A stretch of DNA of 64,000 bases from JANQEU01 sp965242805 (GTDB lineage: Bacteria > Bacteroidota > Bacteroidia > Cytophagales > Cyclobacteriaceae). Position 1 is the stretch's first letter. Each line of letters begins with the position of its first letter. The DNA lies in assembly GCA_965242805.1 (NCBI GenBank), contig CBDETD010000002.1, positions 4,154,001-4,218,000 on the forward strand, in the 5' to 3' direction. This document shows positions 43,939 to 52,828 of the stretch, piece by piece. The notes beneath the pieces are model-generated. The model worked only from the letters and a program-made list of their open reading frames with translations, was not told the DNA's origin and did no database searches. The translations under genes were made by a program, and so were the position numbers.

Positions 43939-45048
43939 ATGACAGAAACCACCCAAAAGAAAGCTACTTTACTGTTAGAAGACGGAATAAAATTTGAAGG
44001 AATTGCCATAGGAAAGATCGGAACGTCAGGTGGAGAGATCTGCTTTAATACCGGTATGACCGGTTATCAGGAAATCTATACCGACCCTTCCTATCACGGT
44101 CAAATCATTGTCAATACAACAGCACATATTGGTAATTATGGGGTCCATGAGGATGAGGATGAATCGGATCTTCCCAAGATCAAGGGTTTGGTAGTTAACG
44201 ACTTCACGTTGGAACATAGCCGTAATACTGCCACTCAAAGTCTGAATGAATATCTGGAAGAAAGGAATACAGTTGGGATATCAGGCATAGATACCAGGAT
44301 GTTGGTAAGACACATCCGACAAAAAGGAGCGATGAATGCCATTATTAGTTCTGAGACTGATGATATCGGTGTATTGTCTAGTGAGTTGAAGAAAGTTCCA
44401 AACATGGAATCACTGGAATTGTCAAGTGAAGTCACCACAAAGAAAGCCTACGAATTGGGATCTGAAAATGGAGGGTTAAGAATTGCGGTATTGGATCTTG
44501 GTGTGAAACGTTCGATCCTCCAAAACTTCTTGATCAGAGATTGTCAATTAAAGGTATTTCCGGCGAAAACCAGCTTTGATGAAATGGAAAGTTGGAATCC
44601 GGATGGTTACTTCCTGTCGAATGGTCCGGGAGATCCCTCGGCTATGCAATATGCAGTTGATACCGTGAAAAAAATTCTAGGTGACAATAAACCGGTCTTT
44701 GGTATTTGCCTTGGTAATCAGATCCTCGCCTTGGCTGTGGGTATAGATACCTTCAAAATGCATCACGGACACAGAGGATTAAATCACCCCGTTAAGAACC
44801 TGACCTCAGGTAAAAGTGAGATCACATCCCAAAATCATGGGTTCGCAGTCAGTATGGAGTCTTTGGAAAATTCGGATGTTGCAGAACTGACTCATTTGGA
44901 CCTGAATGACAATACTGTAGAAGGTCTAAAACTAAAGGAAAAACCCGCTTTTTCGGTTCAGTATCACCCCGAGTCTTCTCCTGGACCGCACGATTCAACA
45001 TATTTATTCGACGATTTTATCCAATTAATTAATCAGAACAAGTCATGA
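43939..45048 (+). CDS. carA: Carbamoyl-phosphate synthase small subunit
   Basis: Glutamine amidotransferase subunit that feeds ammonia to CarB for pyrimidine and arginine synthesis. 369 residues. The N-terminal CPSase domain has GTSGGEICFNTGMTGYQEI. The amidotransferase domain has SNGPGDPSAM, the nucleophile cysteine in FGICLGNQIL, and the His/Glu pair in QYHPESSPGP. carB is not in the window. The stop overlaps the enolase start (ATGA), an uncommon pairing. Confidence 0.97.
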   Translation: MTETTQKKATLLLEDGIKFEGIAIGKIGTSGGEICFNTGMTGYQEIYTDPSYHGQIIVNTTAHIGNYGVHEDEDESDLPKIKGLVVNDFTLEHSRNTATQSLNEYLEERNTVGISGIDTRMLVRHIRQKGAMNAIISSETDDIGVLSSELKKVPNMESLELSSEVTTKKAYELGSENGGLRIAVLDLGVKRSILQNFLIRDCQLKVFPAKTSFDEMESWNPDGYFLSNGPGDPSAMQYAVDTVKKILGDNKPVFGICLGNQILALAVGIDTFKMHHGHRGLNHPVKNLTSGKSEITSQNHGFAVSMESLENSDVAELTHLDLNDNTVEGLKLKEKPAFSVQYHPESSPGPHDSTYLFDDFIQLINQNKS

Positions 45049-46325
45049 GTATCATTGAAAGTATTTTTGCTCGCCAAATCCTTGACTCGAGAGGAAATCC
45101 AACAGTTGAAGTTGATGTAATCACTGAAACTGGTTTCTTAGGACGAGCTGCCGTACCATCAGGGGCTTCTACAGGAGAACATGAGGCTGTAGAGCTTAGG
45201 GATGGGGATAAGGACCGATATATGGGTAAAGGAGTGTCCAAGGCTGTCAACAATGTCAACGAAATAATTGCACCTGAGATAATAGGATTCTCAGTTTTTG
45301 ATCAGAAGTTGATTGACCAGGCAATGATAGACCTGGATGGAACTCCAAACAAAGGGAAGCTGGGAGCAAATGCAATCCTGGGTGTCTCTCTTGCCGTTGC
45401 AAAGGCCGCTGCTGAAGAATCAGCCCAACCTTTGTTCCGATATTTAGGTGGAGTGAACGCTCATGTCCTGCCAGTACCAATGATGAACATTATTAACGGA
45501 GGTTCACATTCCGATGCTCCAATAGCTTTTCAGGAATTCATGATTCGACCAGTAGGTGCGCCTACATTCACTGAAGCCTTAAGAATGGGCTCAGAAGTTT
45601 TTCATCACCTGAAAAAGATCATTAAAGATAAGGGGCTCAGCACCGCAGTTGGAGATGAAGGAGGTTTTGCTCCCAATTTCAGTGGCGGCACGGAAGAAGC
45701 GATAGATAGCGTATTGAAAGCAATTGACTCTGCAGGATACGCAGCCGGTAAAGACATTACAATTGCTATGGATTGTGCTTCATCGGAATTCTTCAAAGAC
45801 GGTAAGTATGACTATACGATTTTCGAAGGGCCAAATGGCAAAGTAAGGTCAAGTCAGGAACAAGCCGACTATTTGGCTGAATTGGTTGAGAAGTATCCGA
45901 TTGATAGCATTGAGGATGGCATGGACGAGAATGATTGGGATGGATTCAAACTACTTACGGAGAAGATAGGCGACAAGTGTCAGTTGGTTGGTGACGATTT
46001 GCTTGTTACAAATGTCAAGTTTCTGGAAAGGGCTATCAATGAAAAGTGTGGGAATTCAATATTGATAAAGGTTAATCAAATTGGTACATTGTCAGAAACA
46101 ATTGCAGCTATTGAAATGGCCCACAAAGCAGGTTGGACTGCTGTGGTATCACACCGATCCGGCGAAACGGAAGACAATACGATTGCTGACATATCTGTCG
46201 CATTGAATACAGGTCAAATCAAGACTGGTTCAATGTCCAGGTCAGATCGAATGGCTAAATACAATCAATTATTGAGAATAGAGGAGGAATTGGAAGACGC
46301 AGCGTATTATCCGCAAAAGTCCTAA
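45045..46325 (+). CDS. eno: Enolase
   Basis: Converts 2-phosphoglycerate to phosphoenolpyruvate. 426 residues. Signatures include ARQILDSRGNPTVEVDV, SGASTGEHEAVELRDGD, the general acid/base region VGDEGGFAPN, IEDGMDENDWDGF (metal ligand), VNQIGTLSETIAAI with the catalytic lysine just before it, and SHRSGETEDNTIAD. It shares a 4-bp overlap with carA and ends at a strong terminator. Confidence 0.98.
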   Translation: MSIIESIFARQILDSRGNPTVEVDVITETGFLGRAAVPSGASTGEHEAVELRDGDKDRYMGKGVSKAVNNVNEIIAPEIIGFSVFDQKLIDQAMIDLDGTPNKGKLGANAILGVSLAVAKAAAEESAQPLFRYLGGVNAHVLPVPMMNIINGGSHSDAPIAFQEFMIRPVGAPTFTEALRMGSEVFHHLKKIIKDKGLSTAVGDEGGFAPNFSGGTEEAIDSVLKAIDSAGYAAGKDITIAMDCASSEFFKDGKYDYTIFEGPNGKVRSSQEQADYLAELVEKYPIDSIEDGMDENDWDGFKLLTEKIGDKCQLVGDDLLVTNVKFLERAINEKCGNSILIKVNQIGTLSETIAAIEMAHKAGWTAVVSHRSGETEDNTIADISVALNTGQIKTGSMSRSDRMAKYNQLLRIEEELEDAAYYPQKS

Positions 46326-46331
46326 AACAAG

Positions 46332-46362
46332 AAAGAGCCAATTTTAATTGGCTCTTTTTTTT
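46332..46362 (+). terminator. Terminator after eno
   Basis: AGAGCCAATT and AATTGGCTCT pair around a short T loop (46334-46355), followed by T residues to 46362. Confidence 0.9.
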
Positions 46363-46378
46363 ATCTTTATATCCCATA

Positions 46379-46678
46379 ATGAAGCGATTAATCTCCAGGA
46401 TCCCTCCGATTTTAAAGAATTTCTACGTATTATCTCTTTCTTTCTTCATTGTTTGGTTATTATTTTTTGATTCGAATGATGTTGTTACTCAAGTGAAATT
46501 GAGTCGCAAGCAATCAGATCTCAAAGAGGCAAAGCAGTTTTATGAAAAGAAGATTGAGCAAGTCAAAGTGGACCGGGAAGCTCTTTTGAATAATAAAGAA
46601 CTGTTGGAAAAGCTTGCCAGGGAAAAATATTTCATGAAGAAAGAGAACGAAGATGTCTTCATTGTCGTTGAGGAATAG
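46379..46678 (+). CDS. Septum formation initiator, DivIC/FtsB family
   Basis: A 99-residue bitopic membrane protein. One membrane helix is at about residues 14-32 (FYVLSLSFFIVWLLFF), followed by a coiled coil (about 38-80, rich in K, E and L) and the FtsB-like end EKLAREKYFMKKENEDVF. Such proteins form the FtsBLQ divisome complex in the periplasm. eno-ftsB adjacency is also known in proteobacteria. It starts 16 bp after the eno terminator T tract. Confidence 0.85.
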   Translation: MKRLISRIPPILKNFYVLSLSFFIVWLLFFDSNDVVTQVKLSRKQSDLKEAKQFYEKKIEQVKVDREALLNNKELLEKLAREKYFMKKENEDVFIVVEE

Positions 46679-46687
46679 AAAAAGAAT

Positions 46688-47212
46688 ATGAGGGTTTTTC
46701 TCAGTGTCCTAAGTATCTCATTAGCTTTAAGTGCATTCAGTCAAAACCGTGGTGGACTAACTGATAAGGTTTATTTCGGCGGAGGTTTTGGATTCAATGC
46801 AGGTACCAATTTCACCAACATAAGTGTATCTCCGCTTGTAGGCTATAAAATCACAGACCGATTATCTGCGGGGATTAGCATCACATATCAATATAATGAT
46901 TATAAGAATGTCGACGCCTCATTCACACATTACGGTGGTGGGTTATTCAGCCGGTTTATGATTACCAGGCAGTTTTTTGCGACTGCGGAATATGAATACC
47001 TGACCATTGAGTTCCCTACATCTGCTGATTTCAAGAATACTGATAGGGAGGGGTTTTCAAGTATGTTCGTAGGGGGTGGGTTTGCACAACCAATCGGGCG
47101 AAACGCCTCATTCACTATTATAGGCTTGTATAACCTGCTTTATGAAGATACTGGGAACTCACCCTATGATAACCCTTTTATCGTAAGGGCCGGATTTAAT
47201 GTAGGTTTTTAG
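46688..47212 (+). CDS. Small outer-membrane beta-barrel protein
   Basis: A 174-residue protein with a signal peptide (about 1-18, VFLSVLSISLALSAFSQ) and alternating hydrophobic strands with aromatic girdles: GGGFGFNAGTNFTN, LSAGISITYQYNDY and the C-terminal FIVRAGFNVGF ending in Phe, as expected for an eight-stranded barrel inserted by Bam. It looks like the outer-membrane beta-barrel domain family common in Bacteroidota. No function can be assigned. It may be co-transcribed with the DivIC-like gene 9 bp upstream. Its stop shares TTAG with the convergent dehydrogenase gene. Confidence 0.75.
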   Translation: MRVFLSVLSISLALSAFSQNRGGLTDKVYFGGGFGFNAGTNFTNISVSPLVGYKITDRLSAGISITYQYNDYKNVDASFTHYGGGLFSRFMITRQFFATAEYEYLTIEFPTSADFKNTDREGFSSMFVGGGFAQPIGRNASFTIIGLYNLLYEDTGNSPYDNPFIVRAGFNVGF

Positions 47213-48279
47213 AAGTCCAGATCAAATCTTTCAGCAAGTGATTTTAGGTCATTGATCACAGGTTCCAGTAGCGGTATTCCTTGCTTTTTTCTTACAGCTT
47301 CCATTTCACGTTCAGGATCTCCTGGAATTAATACCCTTTCCTGGCCGGGTATGGTTTTGGCTGAACGAAATCGTCGGATCCAATTATCCATATGTTTTTT
47401 GAATTCTTCAGCAGGTCGAAATCCATCGACTCTCATGGCGCCGAAGAAATGTCCCAGTCCCTCACCTACCGGGTCGGGATGAGGATCAAGGAAAGCTACA
47501 AAAGGAGGTACCCATGGACCATAATTTGCTCCGGAAAGAATTGCGGAGAAAATGTCAACGACACTCCCGAGGATATACCCTTTATGAGAGCCATGTTCAC
47601 GATCTCCTCCTAAAGGAAGCAAAGCACCTCCTTTTTTCACTCCTTCAGGATCTGTGGTTATGTTTCCCTTTTCATCCTGTATCCAACCAAATGGTGCCTG
47701 TTCTCCTTTACGCTCCAGTATCTCAAGTTTACCATTCGCGGCGGTTGTGGTTGCCATATCTGCAACAAATGGGGGTTCGTCCTTGGTTGGTATTGCAATT
47801 GATATAGGATTTGTACCCAGTAATCGTTCTTTGGAAAAAGTCGGAGACACTAGTGGACTTGCGTTAGTCATTGAAATGCCAATACAGTCTTCTTCGAGAG
47901 CCATCATGGTGTGGTATCCCGCTATTCCATAATGATTGGAATTCTTAACAGATACCCAGCCGGTACCATATTCCTTTGCTTTTTCAATGGCCACTTTCAT
48001 GGCCTCAGGTCCTGCTACAAGTCCCAGAGCTCCATCTGCATTCATTACGGCTGTGCTAGCCGTTCCATGACTGATTTGAAGGTTAGGTTTAGGATTTATT
48101 CGCCCCTTGTCAAATAACCTCACATATCCTATCAATCTGGCAACACCATGGGAATCCACTCCTCTCAAGTCTGCACTTAATAATACATCTGAAGCAGTTG
48201 CTGCCTCCTTTTCCGGGCATCCAATGGTCAGCAGGACGGATTTTGTAAAATTGAAGAGGTGCTCGTATGAGTAAGTCAT
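47209..48279 (-). CDS. Ldh-family (malate/L-lactate type) oxidoreductase
   Basis: NAD(P)H-dependent 2-hydroxyacid dehydrogenase of the MDH2/LDH2 fold, unrelated to classical LDH. 356 residues from ATG 48279; an upstream TTG would enter the neighbouring stop region. The family signature DLRGVDSHGVARLIGY has the catalytic-type histidine, and NSNHYGIAGYHTMMALEE, MTNASPLVSPTFSKERLLGTNP and GGDREHGSHKGYILG are typical (quoted in part). Substrate could be malate, lactate, ureidoglycolate or a sulfolactate; context does not tell. It is 11 bp downstream of the Ppx/GppA gene. Confidence 0.88.
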   Translation of the reverse strand: MTYSYEHLFNFTKSVLLTIGCPEKEAATASDVLLSADLRGVDSHGVARLIGYVRLFDKGRINPKPNLQISHGTASTAVMNADGALGLVAGPEAMKVAIEKAKEYGTGWVSVKNSNHYGIAGYHTMMALEEDCIGISMTNASPLVSPTFSKERLLGTNPISIAIPTKDEPPFVADMATTTAANGKLEILERKGEQAPFGWIQDEKGNITTDPEGVKKGGALLPLGGDREHGSHKGYILGSVVDIFSAILSGANYGPWVPPFVAFLDPHPDPVGEGLGHFFGAMRVDGFRPAEEFKKHMDNWIRRFRSAKTIPGQERVLIPGDPEREMEAVRKKQGIPLLEPVINDLKSLAERFDLDF

Positions 48280-48290
48280 CGGCCGAATAT

Positions 48291-49247
48291 TCAAATTGTA
48301 TTTGGCTTCAATATATTCTCTTTCTTAAGTGCATCAATGGTTTTTAGCAACACACCTTCTTTCAACGCATAGGCTGAAATACGAAGTTCGCGGATACTTA
48401 AATTTTCTAAAATAAACTTAATCAATACAAACGCCACCACGATCATGTCGACCCTCATTGGGATCATTCCTGGAATTTTCAGTCTTTCCTCACGATTTTT
48501 TGAGATCATCTGTTGATAAATAAACTCAAATGATTCAGTTGCAAATGGCAATTCTGTTAAATCCGGATTGATTTCAAATCCATTTTGATGACAGAAGATA
48601 TCACTGATCGTATCAAAAGTGCCTGAAGAACCTATGAGAACCTTAGGTTGATAACGACTGCAAGCTTCAAACAATTCGGTAAGATTTTCGGATAGGAATT
48701 CTTCCAAAAGGGAAATATTCTCGCCATCTATCGGGTCTCTGCGGTGAAATCTGTCGATCATCCGTTGTCCACCTATCTCGTAACTATGAAGCCAATATAT
48801 TTCAATATTGTTCGCAATGACAAATTCAATACTCCCACCACCAATATCCATGATCAGTACAGGTTTGTCTCCGAGTTCAACGGCTTTGTTGACACCAAAG
48901 TAGATATATTCTGCTTCTTCCCTTCCGGAAATTATTCTGGCTGAGATACCGGTTTTTTCCTTTATCAGATCCAAAAGATCAAGGCCATTCCTGGCATTAC
49001 GAATAGCACTTGTTGCAGTCGCATGGATTTGATCAATTTCATTGTCTTCAATTATGCGCTTGAAGTCTAGCAATGTGTTTACAGCCCTCTCAATTGCTTC
49101 ATCCGTTATGTGTCCTTTGCTGATGCCTCCTTTTCCAATTTTTACGGATGTCTTTTCACGATATGTGATCTTGTAGCTATCATACGATACTTCCACCAGG
49201 ATAAGATGGAATGTATTTGTACCCATATCGATTATAGCAATCTTCAT
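48291..49247 (-). CDS. Ppx/GppA family phosphatase
   Basis: Exopolyphosphatase or pppGpp phosphatase of the actin-like ATPase fold. 318 residues from ATG 49247 (MKIAIIDMGTNTFHLILVE). The phosphate loops are DMGTNTFHL, TSAIRNARNG and MDIGGGSIEFVI, and IGSSGTFDTI is in the second domain. It is the short form, without the C-terminal HD domain of E. coli Ppx. Its first loop has M and F where DIGSNSVRL is common. A role in stringent or phosphate stress is inferred from the family. Confidence 0.9.
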   Translation of the reverse strand: MKIAIIDMGTNTFHLILVEVSYDSYKITYREKTSVKIGKGGISKGHITDEAIERAVNTLLDFKRIIEDNEIDQIHATATSAIRNARNGLDLLDLIKEKTGISARIISGREEAEYIYFGVNKAVELGDKPVLIMDIGGGSIEFVIANNIEIYWLHSYEIGGQRMIDRFHRRDPIDGENISLLEEFLSENLTELFEACSRYQPKVLIGSSGTFDTISDIFCHQNGFEINPDLTELPFATESFEFIYQQMISKNREERLKIPGMIPMRVDMIVVAFVLIKFILENLSIRELRISAYALKEGVLLKTIDALKKENILKPNTI

Positions 49248-49422
49248 AATTGAAATTGGCCGCAAGATATACCATATGGATTCAAGTACCTAATGATAAA
49301 AATCTGATTAATAACAATAATTCTGGTTATAAAATAGCGATATGAATAGTACCTTACAGGCGCTCTTTTCGAACCATGGGAGTGGCTCCGGAATAATTTA
49401 TTAAATCAACCTAAACGTCTAT

Positions 49423-51006
49423 ATGAGTAAAGAAAAACCCAGAACCGCTAGTTTCGTTCAACCTGTTTCAGAGAAGATCAAGAGGCTCGATGAGACAAAT
49501 GAACGAGCATTGCAGGGGGGAGGGGAAGAAAGGATCAAAAAACAGCATGAGAAAGGTAAATTATCAGCACGTGAGAGAATAGGTCTGCTGCTTGATCCTG
49601 ATAGCTTCGAGGAAATCGGTAAGTTCGTGACTCATAGATCTTCTGATTTTGGATTGGAGAGAAATAGACCATTAGGGGATGGTGTGGTAACGGGATATGG
49701 TAAAATTCATGGTCGATTGGTTTATGTTTTCAGCCAGGACTTCACCGTAATGGGAGGATCATTGTCCGAAACACATGCTGAGAAGATCGTGAAGGTTATG
49801 GACGCCGCGGTCAAAAACGGAGCTCCGGTTATTGGATTGAATGATTCCGGAGGAGCTCGCATTCAGGAAGGAGTTGTCTCATTGGCGGGGTATGCTGATA
49901 TTTTCTATAGAAACGTCAGAACTTCAGGTATCGTACCACAAATATCAGCAATAATGGGCCCCTGTGCAGGTGGAGCGGTATATTCTCCGGCATTAACGGA
50001 TTTCATCTTTATGGTTGAGAAAACAAGTTATATGTTCGTCACCGGGCCAAACGTAGTGAAAACTGTCACCAATGAAGATGTGACTTCCGAAGACCTTGGT
50101 GGAGCCAAAGTACATGCTGAGAAGAGTGGTGTAGCCCATTTTACCACCCCCAACGAAGTGGTATGTATAAAACAGATCAGGCATTTGATGAACTATATTC
50201 CCTCGAATTGTGAAGAGGAACCACCCTCCACACAATTCATCTCTTCCGATGAAGTGAGGACAGAACTGGATTCTATAATCCCTGATAACCCAAATCAGCC
50301 ATATGACATGCGGGAGGTAGTCAATGGAATTATTGATCGTGATAGTTTTTTTGAGGTTCAAAAGGACTATGCTGAGAGTATTATCGTAGGTTTCGGAAAG
50401 TTAGGGGGGAAAAGTATTGGCATTGTTGGAAATCAGCCGGGTAGTTTGGCCGGTGTACTGAGTACAACTTCCAGTAGAAAAGGTGCTCGTTTTGTAAGAT
50501 TTTGTGATTGCTTCAATATTCCATTGTTGGTCTTGGTTGACGTTCCTGGATTTTTACCGGGGACTGATCAGGAATGGGGTGGCATAATTTCCCAGGGAGC
50601 AAAACTTCTATATGCATTCAGCGAGGCTACCGTACCAAGGATAACCGTTATCACAAGAAAAGCTTATGGTGGGGCATATGATGTGATGAATAGCAAGCAT
50701 ATTGGGGCTGATATGAACTACGCCTGGCCAACGGCTGAAATAGCTGTCATGGGAGCTCAGGGGGCAGCTGAGATCATATTTCGCAAGGAAATTAAGGAAG
50801 CGAAAGATCCAAACGAAAAGCTTCAGGAGAAGATTGACGAGTACACCGAGAAATTTGCAAATCCTTACATAGCTGCGAGCCGTGGCTTTGTAGATGAAGT
50901 AATTTTGCCAAGAAATACCCGAAAAAAACTAATTGCTGCTTTTGAGATGCTTGAGAACAAAGTTGAAGTTTTACCCAGAAAAAAACATGGTAATATTCCT
51001 TTGTGA
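49423..51006 (+). CDS. Acyl-CoA carboxylase carboxyltransferase subunit (propionyl-CoA type)
   Basis: Transfers CO2 from carboxybiotin to an acyl-CoA, most likely propionyl-CoA giving methylmalonyl-CoA. 527 residues with two crotonase-like halves. KGKLSARERIGLLLDPDSF opens it. GLNDSGGARIQEGV and IMGPCAGGAVYSPALTDF form the N-half oxyanion region. VDVPGFLPGTDQEWGG and RKAYGGAYDVMNSKH mark the C-half. The biotin carrier at 10185-10691 is a plausible partner. It heads an operon with an SDR (1-bp overlap) and a peptidase. Confidence 0.94.
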   Translation: MSKEKPRTASFVQPVSEKIKRLDETNERALQGGGEERIKKQHEKGKLSARERIGLLLDPDSFEEIGKFVTHRSSDFGLERNRPLGDGVVTGYGKIHGRLVYVFSQDFTVMGGSLSETHAEKIVKVMDAAVKNGAPVIGLNDSGGARIQEGVVSLAGYADIFYRNVRTSGIVPQISAIMGPCAGGAVYSPALTDFIFMVEKTSYMFVTGPNVVKTVTNEDVTSEDLGGAKVHAEKSGVAHFTTPNEVVCIKQIRHLMNYIPSNCEEEPPSTQFISSDEVRTELDSIIPDNPNQPYDMREVVNGIIDRDSFFEVQKDYAESIIVGFGKLGGKSIGIVGNQPGSLAGVLSTTSSRKGARFVRFCDCFNIPLLVLVDVPGFLPGTDQEWGGIISQGAKLLYAFSEATVPRITVITRKAYGGAYDVMNSKHIGADMNYAWPTAEIAVMGAQGAAEIIFRKEIKEAKDPNEKLQEKIDEYTEKFANPYIAASRGFVDEVILPRNTRKKLIAAFEMLENKVEVLPRKKHGNIPL

Positions 51007-51710
51007 TGACTAATAAGAGAGTTGCAATTGTAACCGCCTCCAGTCGAGGGATTGGAGCCGCGTGTGCCAGGGCATTACATGAATCCGAATATAAATTGGT
51101 GTTGATGTCCCGATCCGATGATATTTTCCCATTGGCCAACGAATTGGATGCAAGACCCTTACAAGGATCAGTTGATAGTGATGAGGACCTAAATCGCCTG
51201 GTCAACTTCACTTTCGAAAAATATGGAAGGATAGATGCTGTCATTTGTAATACGGGTCATCCGCCAAAAGGTGAACTATTGGATCTGAATGATGACGATT
51301 GGGTAGAGGGTATGAACCTGGTACTCCTAAACGTGATCAGGATATGCAAGTACGTGACACCCATTATGTCAAAGTCAGGAGGTGGATCAATTGTGACCAT
51401 TTCCTCATTCAGTGCGAAGGAACCTTCATTGAAGTTTCCTGTTTCATCGGTAATGAGAACTGCACTTAGCAGTTTCACAAAAATGTATGCAAACCAATAC
51501 GGTCAGTTGGGCATAAGAATAAACAATATTCTCCCGGGGTATATAGATAGTTATCCTGTCGATGCCGTTGTTTTAGAGGATATACCTCTAAAGCGCCAGG
51601 GTTCTCCTAAAGATATTGCTAATCTGGCAAGTTTTCTCGTTTCAGAACATTCCAAATACATTACAGGACAAGACCTGTTAGTAGATGGGGGACTTGTAAA
51701 ATCAATTTAA
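51006..51710 (+). CDS. SDR-fold protein lacking the YxxxK catalytic pair
   Basis: A 234-residue short-chain dehydrogenase fold, ATG at 51006 overlapping the upstream stop (TGATG). The dinucleotide loop TASSRGIGAACARAL is present with T instead of the usual G at its start, and ICNTGHPPKG replaces the NNAG motif. After VTISSFSA, the position of Tyr-x3-Lys reads SSVMR: alignment with FabG puts Ser at Tyr and Arg at Lys. The downstream FTKMYANQYGQLGIRINNILPG is normal. A non-classical or non-oxidoreductase role is possible. The position between a carboxyltransferase and a peptidase gives no clear pathway. Confidence 0.85.
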   Translation: MTNKRVAIVTASSRGIGAACARALHESEYKLVLMSRSDDIFPLANELDARPLQGSVDSDEDLNRLVNFTFEKYGRIDAVICNTGHPPKGELLDLNDDDWVEGMNLVLLNVIRICKYVTPIMSKSGGGSIVTISSFSAKEPSLKFPVSSVMRTALSSFTKMYANQYGQLGIRINNILPGYIDSYPVDAVVLEDIPLKRQGSPKDIANLASFLVSEHSKYITGQDLLVDGGLVKSI

Positions 51711-51712
51711 GA

Positions 51713-52780
51713 ATGGATAAGAAAAGTAAGGAATTTTTATTTAAGTATTTAAACAACCCTTCTCCAACGGGATTCGAATCCAGCGGTCAGGAGATCTGGT
51801 TGGACTATATCCGACCATATATTGATGAATATATAACAGATATCTACGGAACGGTTGTAGGAGTAATTAATCCCGACGCACCTTACAGGGTAGCTATCGA
51901 GGCTCATGCCGATGAGATATCATGGTTTGTCAACTATATTGACGATAAAGGCTACATCTATGTAATCAGAAATGGGGGTTCTGATCACCAAATCGCTCCC
52001 TCAAAACGAGTTAATATCCACGGGAAAAAAGGAATTGTAAAAGGCATTTTCGGATGGCCGGCAATACATGTTAGGAAAGAAAAGGAAGAAGCTCCTACCC
52101 TTAAGAATATTTTTGTCGATGTAGGTGCTTCGTCGAAGGATGAAGTTGAGGAGATGGGCATTCATACGGGTACGGTAATAACCTTCGACGATGAGCTGAT
52201 CGAACTCAATGAAAAATACCTGGTGGGGAGAGCACTGGACAACAGAATTGGGGGCTACATGATCGCGGAAGTTGCCAGGAAGTTGAATGAAGAAAATGTA
52301 AAGATCCCTTTTGGATTGTACATTGTGAATTCTGTTCAAGAGGAGATAGGATTACGTGGAGCTGAAATGATATCCCGTCGAATAAAACCAAACGTTGCGA
52401 TCGTCACGGATGTGACTCATGACACCAATGCTCCAATGTATGACAAAAAGAAAAGTGGAGATATTTCTACTGGGAAAGGACCAACACTCTCATATGCTCC
52501 GGCAGTCCAAAATAACCTTCGGGATATGATTATTGAAGTCGCCGAGAAAAAAGAGATCCCTTTTCAAAGACTGGCATCTTCCCGCTTCACTGGGACTGAC
52601 ACCGATGCATTTGCCTACAGCGCAGAAGGAGTGGCGTCTTCATTGATTTCCCTTCCTCTGAAGTATATGCATACCACTGTCGAAATGGTTGACAAAAAGG
52701 ATGTGGAAAACGTAATTGAATTGATATATCTGACGATTAGAAGTCTTAAAGCAGATCAGGACTTCAGATATATAAAATAA
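51713..52780 (+). CDS. M42-family metallopeptidase
   Basis: Glutamyl-aminopeptidase or TET-type dodecameric aminopeptidase, cytoplasmic. 355 residues. Metal and catalytic residues are visible: EAHADEISWFVNYID (ligand His), RALDNRIGGYM (bridging Asp), VQEEIGLRGAE (Glu pair), VTDVTHDTN (Asp ligand) and MHTTVEMVDKKD (C-terminal His). It lies 2 bp after the SDR gene and ends at a terminator shared with the convergent gene. It was historically also named cellulase M. Confidence 0.92.
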   Translation: MDKKSKEFLFKYLNNPSPTGFESSGQEIWLDYIRPYIDEYITDIYGTVVGVINPDAPYRVAIEAHADEISWFVNYIDDKGYIYVIRNGGSDHQIAPSKRVNIHGKKGIVKGIFGWPAIHVRKEKEEAPTLKNIFVDVGASSKDEVEEMGIHTGTVITFDDELIELNEKYLVGRALDNRIGGYMIAEVARKLNEENVKIPFGLYIVNSVQEEIGLRGAEMISRRIKPNVAIVTDVTHDTNAPMYDKKKSGDISTGKGPTLSYAPAVQNNLRDMIIEVAEKKEIPFQRLASSRFTGTDTDAFAYSAEGVASSLISLPLKYMHTTVEMVDKKDVENVIELIYLTIRSLKADQDFRYIK

Positions 52781-52783
52781 AAA

Positions 52784-52815
52784 ACACCGGTAATGTAATT
52801 ACCGGTGTCCTTTCT
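52784..52815. terminator. Bidirectional terminator between M42 peptidase and TonB-C/TPR genes
   Basis: ACACCGGTAAT (52784-52794) and ATTACCGGTGT (52798-52808) form an 11-bp perfect stem with a 3-nt loop. It has A residues before and a T-rich stretch after, serving both convergent genes. Confidence 0.88.
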
Positions 52816-52828
52816 TATTTGATTTTTT

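Noticed and set aside
47252..48117. Series of plus-strand open frames inside the Ldh-family gene
   Set aside because: They lie antisense to a gene with clear family motifs and have no recognisable protein features.
49341..49395. Short ORF before the carboxyltransferase gene, a possible leader peptide
   Set aside because: About 17 codons with no run of regulatory codons and no following terminator/antiterminator pair.
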